Assembly: GCA_001600455.1 (NCBI GenBank)
Contig: BCKC01000010.1
Span: 1,184,144 to 1,248,143, forward strand
Length of the DNA: 64,000 nt
Origin: Endocalyx cinctus
Taxonomy: Eukaryota; Ascomycota; Sordariomycetes; Amphisphaeriales; Apiosporaceae
Direction: 5' to 3'
In this document: one piece after another, positions 58,340 to 64,000 of the stretch
Layout: the number at the start of each line of letters is the position of its first letter
How positions within the stretch are numbered: the stretch's first letter is position 1
Notes under the pieces: generated by a model
The model's input: the letters and a program-made list of their open reading frames with translations, nothing else
The model's database searches: none
Told to the model about the DNA's origin: nothing
Program-made: the position numbers and the translations under genes

Positions 58340-60126
58340 TTATAAATAAGCTAGTCCTATAGTTACACTATTTAGTAACATACCAAGACTATCTGACTCC
58401 GCATTCCACCTGTCGAGTGTCTCGAGCTCTACGTCTGAATTGTTGCCCCCTTGTTGTCGGTCAATCATATGACCGATTGTGTGCAATCCTGAATTATTCA
58501 AGTTACGGTAAGCTTCGTATCCTGACGCCCATTCGGAGTCGCTTCTCGCTTCCCATAGTCTCTTGTTTGAGCAAAGTGGGAGATCCCGGTAGCCCTCCGT
58601 TGCTCTGCACCTAGAACCCGTAAAGACGCAAATAACCCGGCTGATCAGGAAAAAAACGATCAGAATCCTAGTAAATCAAAAGAAAATTTAGATAATGATT
58701 GCATTGAAGTCGATATTACTGGATATAAACATACCTGACTTTTGATTCGGAATGGATCCAGCTTTCCCAGTTTGTGAGTTGATACTCAATAAACTCTCCG
58801 TCATTCACCGATTTGACATGCTCACAAAGTACCTTTTTGATAACCAGTTAGCGGATGCACCGATCGGGCGGAGAAAAATTAGATGAACTTGCTTTGAATG
58901 TTACTAGCACTTGGATATCCAGCTCTTCACATGATGTCACACCGTCAACCAATCGCATAATGAGGTAAATAAGCTGAACTTGAATTGCAGCAAGAAGACA
59001 CTCTTCCGAGAAGGAATTCATCTTTAATGCAAACCTTATATTAATAATCGCGCGGCTTTAAGAATATGGAACGGAGGAAACCTCACCTCATCAAGACATT
59101 TTTGGGATTCCAGTTTTATGGCTTGCCAGAGAAACTGAGTAGTCTCGGAATTTCTTGAAACAAATAAGCGTGCGATGCTCATGCAGTGCGCTAGTGGCCA
59201 CGGCAAAGCCGGCGAACTTTCTCGATGCCAGCAAGGATGGATGAAAGGCGGGAAAGTCTCCCTTCGGAGCATCATGTACGGATATGCACGCATGGAACTC
59301 ATGATCAATCGCGCGTTATGCTGAGAAACTGGATGTGAATGCCTAACCAGGCCTAACGAACCGAGGTTCCTGAAGATATGAGAAGACCCATCGCTTTCCT
59401 TTCCAGATTGTACTAGTAAAGACGCAGAGGTCCGGTCGTACGTCGCGACGCAGTCTATTTGACGCCGTAATGCGTTTGGTAAATCCTCTGATCGGAGACG
59501 TGACAGGGTAACTGTATTCGAACTCTCAGGTGCGAGGGCCAAACCCCTTTCTTGACCCAAGGCTCTGTTCAATATCTCATGATTAGTCAGTTCTGGCTGA
59601 TGTGAACTGTTCTGTCTTTCTCGATGCAGGTCTAACAACTGAAGTTCGTTATCACCTTCTCGGAAGCTGTCAGGAAGTCGGGTAACTGTTATGTTAGCTG
59701 AATGAATTGCTGGATGACGTATAGTGCTATTTAATACGCCCCCGGGTTGGTGATTCATTGTCCCGGAATTTCCGAATTCAGGATCTACCGGGTTATCGTA
59801 GTTGCAATCAACCCCTTTCAAAATGCATCGCTGGCACGGGTTTTCGAAAGAACATTTTGTCTTCGCCAAGTTGCAAGCTCGACAAGCTTTGTTCCGAAGA
59901 CGTTGTCGATGTTGAGATTTCCGGCAGTAAGAAACATGTCGTTTGTGTGAAGATTCTATTATTGAGCTTATGTCAGCTACTAGTTCTGGGTTTGGCATTA
60001 ACTCTTTATGGTAATATAAACATAGTACCAACCTTGAATGAATAGTTTACGGCACAGGTGGCACTGTAAGGGGGCTGTGAATGTTTGACCGGTCGCAGAC
60101 CTATTTAGCTCCGTATGTGTGTCCAT
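58340..60126 (-). CDS. C2HC + Zn2Cys6 dual zinc-finger transcription factor (505 aa)
   Basis: Exons 60126-60033, 59955-59087, 59021-58893, 58832-58735 and 58667-58340; phases close to 505 residues. A classical finger of C2HC form (C22, C25, H38, C42: QCHLCRKLF...SHKRHVSYC) is followed by a Zn2Cys6 cluster (C56, C59, C66, C72, C75, C82: CRACNLAKTKC, then CQRC). The C-terminal part matches the regulatory region of this fungal class: LLAAIQVQLIYLIMRLVDG, NWESWIHSESKVR, RDLPLCSNKRLWEARSDSEW and a final LDRWNAESDSLGMLLN. Intron 3 appears to be GC-AG (AAA|GCAAGT, CTAAC branch, AAAAAG); the alternative is a GTGCTA donor 18 nt earlier. It probably regulates the neighbouring SDR, esterase and NmrA-like genes, but only position suggests this. 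Confidence 0.82.
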
Positions 60127-61344
60127 ATTTCATGTTCTCGGGAAGTGCTGTAGTGAAAGAGTGAGAAGACTAATAAGTGGATGATACATATTATAAGAGA
60201 AAGTGAATCACGGAGATAGGATTGATCCATAAATCCGTTAAAGTCGTAAGTATCCATAATTCTTACTTTAGGGGTTCAGGGGTCATAAAACTTTCCGGGG
60301 TGTAAGCAGATTATATAATAAGTGAAGTTGCTAACATTGAAATCCTTTTGTGTAGATAGTAACTCTGTTCTTAAGCTCAGATAAGTAACTTAGCAACTTA
60401 CATCAATCAATCAGTACTACAATTGATTTTGCCCAGGGAGGGGGGTGCAAAGAGGTTTAGTTAAAATTTCACCTCCATTCTCAACTTTTATTCCTTTCAG
60501 CAGCGACTCAACGTACGCTTATTCAATGGTTACTGATAGTGGGCACTTATAATATTTAATCTGATTATTATAAAATACACTGTAATTACGTCGTTGAGCT
60601 GCCTTTGAACTGTCGTTGAACTGTGACTTAGGATTGGTTCTCAGATCGTCAACGGTTAGTGGTTAGGGATCGAGTCGGCCTGGATTAGGGCTAGGGCTAA
60701 TACTAAGGGATAGGGTTACGGCTAGAGTTAAAGAGAACAAGAAAAGCTTCCAATGCACTGTCGGGAGCGTTGTGCAAATGTTTCTGAACGTCGGATGGGC
60801 CTTCAATAAGCCATCAGCCCAGTAGGGGAGAAGCGCACATTTTCATTTATAATTATTAATACATACTTTTGGTTTGACATTATACTTGCTTACGTAGATT
60901 GAAGAATCACTGCGATTCAAGTCATTATTAGAAAACGTGCCACACTTCTCCATTTAATTGGTCGATGGATCTATTACTGTTATCATATCCAGACGACTAG
61001 ATTGCACAAGAGCCATTCCTTAGCAAGGTTACAGTCAGGTAGTAATAACAAGGAGTTTTGAAGCATTGTATCAAGCGTGTCTTATGAAATTTATAATTGA
61101 AAAGGGATAGACAAATAGGTATTTAGGAGTTAATTAGTATCTTGTTTTAATACATAATAGCATGTAACTAAACTATCAATATGCATCTTCGAACCGTGGA
61201 CGCAACTTTTGTCTTACCGAACCTAGGAAACCGAACCGAACCAAACTAAGGAAATACACACAAGCGCCGAACATGCTTCTCACGGATATCATAACCATAG
61301 AAAAAAAAAACGGAAACGACAAAAGTTAGGAAACAAGAAGTAAC
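60127..61344. other. intergenic with repeat relics
   Basis: 1.2 kb, AT-rich. Contains a relative of the 52.8-kb repeat (about 60485-60545) and a degenerate telomere-like G-rich tract (about 60652-60730). No gene seen. Confidence 0.5.
60652..60730 (+). repeat. degenerate interstitial telomere-like tract
   Basis: Several TTAGGG-like words in one strand: GGTTAGGGAT, GATTAGGGCTAGGGCTAA, CTAAGGGATAGGGTTACGG. The period is irregular, so this may be chance or a decayed telomeric insertion. Confidence 0.35.
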
Positions 61345-62127
61345 TCAATCATCATCATCATCATCTGAGTCATCGCCATCGTCTTCGTCACCTGAGTCAT
61401 CTCCATCCCCAGCATTAGCGGAAATCGGCTGCGCACCAGCCGACGCGGTCAAAGGTGCGCCAGCCATGGCCACCCAGGTGTCAAATTCGGCGTTCTTAGC
61501 GAGGTTGAGATGCGCGTCGAACCCACCGAAGCCGACGTCGTGAAAATCTAACACCCCCGCAGACGTGGCTGCGTTCCTGACGGCTTTACTCGATAGCGCC
61601 CAACCCATCTCGAAGGTGGAGGCCGTGTCCGCCGCAGCTAGACCAAAGTCTGCGCCTAGACAGCCCTCGCACAAGAACGTGTAACTAAGGAAAGTATCGT
61701 TGACCGAGGTGCCTTGGTCGATCGGTCGGAGGGTGAAAGCTCCGGTGACCTCGGGCGGGTTATCGTCTTCGTTAAAGGCTTGTCGAAAAGAGGAGACTAC
61801 GCCACCGGCGCCGTCGGACCATGCCGCCATAAGTAATGGTCCTTCCATATCGCCCGTTAGAGACCAGCCACCCCAACCGGCGCCGGAGACGAGAGGGAAG
61901 GTAACTTGTCCGATGAAGGAGTCGGTCACGTTTTCTGGTAGTGCGATACCGAACCCGAAGCCAGATTTGGCACCGAAGAAACGCTGCATCGCGATTCCCG
62001 TGGCGGCGTCGGTGAAGGCTTCGGTTTGCTTGGAGCCGCCGTCATCATCTTTACCGTGGACGTTATGAGTAAAGATGCAAAGTGTAAAGGAGAGCACCGT
62101 GGAGAAATGATTCCGGATAAGCAGCAT
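61345..62127 (-). CDS. secreted AA8-like (CDH cytochrome/DOMON) heme protein with acidic tail (260 aa)
   Basis: Intron-less. Residues 1-25 form a signal peptide (…FTLCIFTHNVHG). The body matches the cytochrome domain of cellobiose dehydrogenase: FGIALPENVTDSFIGQVTFPL, GWGGWSLTGDMEGPLLMAAW with the axial Met candidate M94, VNDTFLSYTFLC-EG-C (disulfide pair C153/C156), and His candidates H196 and H206 for the second heme ligand. AA8 domains pass electrons at the cell surface to iron or lytic polysaccharide monooxygenases. Here the domain stands alone, without dehydrogenase, CBM or membrane anchor. It ends with about 20 residues almost wholly Asp/Glu/Gly/Ser, reading in DNA as TCATCA-type repeats. 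The tail might bind metal or basic wall polymers; that is speculation. Confidence 0.85.
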   Translation of the reverse strand: MLLIRNHFSTVLSFTLCIFTHNVHGKDDDGGSKQTEAFTDAATGIAMQRFFGAKSGFGFGIALPENVTDSFIGQVTFPLVSGAGWGGWSLTGDMEGPLLMAAWSDGAGGVVSSFRQAFNEDDNPPEVTGAFTLRPIDQGTSVNDTFLSYTFLCEGCLGADFGLAAADTASTFEMGWALSSKAVRNAATSAGVLDFHDVGFGGFDAHLNLAKNAEFDTWVAMAGAPLTASAGAQPISANAGDGDDSGDEDDGDDSDDDDDD

Positions 62128-64000
62128 CGTAATGTAATTTATCGTTTTAGTCTTATAATATGATGCTGGCGTGTAAAAGCAGTGTGTGGAGAGAGATGCT
62201 GTGATTTATTGGCGATCATCAAAATATTTTTGCGGTCCTCTTCGTGACACTTATAGTCGTGAAACCATGACGCTCGTTATCGGCAAGACAGCTTGATTAA
62301 ATCATTCTCGATCCTACATTCTCTGTGAGGGCCGTTGTGAAACAGTGTAGACAGTAAATAACCTCTTTTAAAACAACAGCGCTATAACAGCATGTCACAC
62401 AACTTCACACAACCTACCATATCACTGGTAACTGGTACACTAAAATTAGTATTCTGTGCCGATGTAGCCGGGTTGAGATAAGCCTATATCAAGTTCTGTA
62501 GCGACAGTATATTTGTTTTTGCTCTTATTTGATTGGTGCTTTATGGCGAAGTCATTTCACTACATACCCTGTCGAAGATCATGAGAAACAGAGTGGAAAC
62601 ATATAAGAGACAACGACACCATGTTCACCTGAAGTTGAGTCTATATTTAGGAACCCGCAAAATAGATAATGTTGATTGAAAGAGGTCGCGTGCTCACATG
62701 CTGAAAATGGTAGATCTGTAACCCAATGTGATTTAGATGATCCCGCTGATCTGGGGTAGATAGCCTTGGCGTTGCCGCACCATCTCCAAGTTGACCTATC
62801 GCGCCGCGATACGCATTCTCAGTCGAAACAACTTCACGAAAATAAGATTCTTGGCAACAGGTCTGATGTAGATATATTATATCTCTCGTCAATTGACATG
62901 CTACGCCATTCGACAAAATTGGTCTCGATGCGATCCTTGCGGCCTCAATGTTTAAGCTTTGAGACAAGCAGCCAAGGAAATCTAAGTTATCGAAAGACCA
63001 TTTCTCCAGCATTTTGATTCGTTCTATGATGATTATGGAGCTTTTTTGTTACCCTGTAGAGATTATCCAAGCCTATAATTAGCCCTACGCAAATGGTAGT
63101 GATGGATCACAATATCAATGATGAAGCCCGTAAGCCAATGAATATGATTGCTATATGGTTTCTCAGCGGGGACACGAAAAAACTAAAGTAACAAAGTGAT
63201 CTAGCGTATGTCTTTTTCAGTCTGCGCAATATTCAATCTTATCAAGTAACTTACTTCGCTGTTCTAGACCATTCGTTCCTGCGTTCGAATACCCTCCCTC
63301 CCAGTTTCAGGAGGCCAAATTGAGTCAAGATCATGGTGGCCCTCTGGCCTGCCGATTCCAAACGTGAACGGGTCGTGAATAGATCTACGAGCACCTGGTC
63401 CCTCTCCATATTTTTCCAATATAGCGCCCTTGGAGATCGGATGCGACGGCCCGCACAGGAGGACAAAGAGCTCTAATTCTAGAAAAGATAATAAAGAGTG
63501 TAATAACAGGAGATCGGCTAGGTAAGTCTGATGGCTGCCATTGCAGTTGCTGCTTTACCATTCAACTTAGGTACTGAGTTTGGCAAAAAGTGATATATTT
63601 GGATAAAAATATCCAGTATACTCTGACACGTTAACGATGTTTTACATATTGCGAATACCTCGATCCACGAATAGATTTACTTGAATTTATCAGAAGTAGT
63701 TCTTTGAATACGAAAACGGGTAAATAACCGATTATTACCGAATGGATCAAAATTGAAAGAAAATGGGCGTGAAGATTTGTAGGGAGCTGACTAGTTACTA
63801 CTAATATCACGAACACACAGGAGCATTTCATAGGATCAAGAGATATTCTTAACCACATCAATACTGCTACTCACTGTGACATGGTTCCTGAAGTTTTTCT
63901 CAGCCGCGGCTCAGTTTCTTTACTACAACTTCGGAATCGTAATCTGTGACAAGATAGTGTTCTTGGACTTTATGAGAACCTGATACAAATTGGGATACAA
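62128..64000. other. right-end region, no defensible gene
   Basis: Includes minus-strand open stretches at 63012-62647 (121 codons) and about 63476-63264, which follows a TTTTCTAG acceptor-like site. Neither has a recognisable domain or a consistent exon partner, so no gene is claimed. No RNA or repeat was identified. Confidence 0.45.

Noticed and set aside
62647..63012. 121-codon minus-strand frame
   Set aside because: No recognised motif, no convincing start or exon partner; kept only as a note on the right-end region.
63264..63476. About 70-codon minus frame after a TTTTCTAG acceptor-like site
   Set aside because: Pro/Gly/His-rich and somewhat protein-like, but no family recognised and no upstream exon found.
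1..64000. CRISPR arrays, bacterial operons, riboswitches and prophage features
   Set aside because: The introns and gene families are fungal; no spaced direct-repeat arrays or prokaryotic signals were seen.

Overview
The window looks like chromosomal DNA of a filamentous ascomycete (Pezizomycotina). Most genes are interrupted by 45-85 nt GT-AG introns with CTRAY-like branch points. The gene families are typical of moulds: Zn2Cys6 regulators, fungal 7-TM rhodopsin-like proteins, a QDE-2-type Argonaute, S28 and type-B secreted hydrolases, and an AA8 iron-reductase-like protein. Gene islands alternate with AT-rich, gene-poor stretches, and there are retrotransposon solo LTRs. I cannot name the species. 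Exon boundaries were worked out by hand from splice signals, reading-frame continuity and family motifs.

Layout. 1-5080 holds the 3' part of an NB-ARC/TPR (NLR-like) gene cut by the window edge. 5557-7406 is a Zn2Cys6 regulator (minus). 8326-9974 is a secreted S28 serine peptidase (minus) with an apparent one-base frameshift. 10943-12019 is a MYND zinc-finger protein, and 13467-14115 a small repeat-containing putative GPI cell-wall protein. 17764-19332 is a BAHD-like acyltransferase with an N-myristoylation-like start. 21497-24731 is an Argonaute, and 25691-26908 the purine enzyme SAICAR synthase (minus). 27441-29262 is a repeat island: a 10-bp minisatellite, palindromes and up to three solo LTRs. 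30233-31605 is an O-methyltransferase and 33014-34414 a rhodopsin-like 7-TM protein (both minus). Then follow 4.2 kb with no gene that I can see.

The most interesting part is 38577-49336: six genes in three divergent pairs. They are a xanthine-dioxygenase-type (XanA-like) Fe(II)/2-oxoglutarate enzyme, an alpha/beta hydrolase, a Zn2Cys6 regulator, an NCS1 Fur-like nucleobase permease, a deaminase with a signal peptide and guanine/cytidine-deaminase-type zinc motifs, and a second, divergent XanA-like dioxygenase. Together they could form a purine (or related nucleobase) scavenging route: deaminate outside the cell, import, then oxidise without molybdenum hydroxylase. The shared promoters carry one exact and one near match to TCGG-N6-CCGA, the site recognised by the fungal purine regulator UaY and the yeast pyrimidine regulator Ppr1. 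They also carry three copies of TCGGCCGA. The substrates are inferred, not shown.

The right part holds a 4-Cys small secreted protein (49914-50406), an NmrA-like reductase (53387-54307), a secreted type-B carboxylesterase (54708-56423), a short-chain dehydrogenase (57466-58221), a C2HC + Zn2Cys6 regulator with a probable GC-AG intron (58340-60126), and an AA8-like secreted heme protein with an acidic tail (61345-62127). The last 1.9 kb has no gene I can defend.
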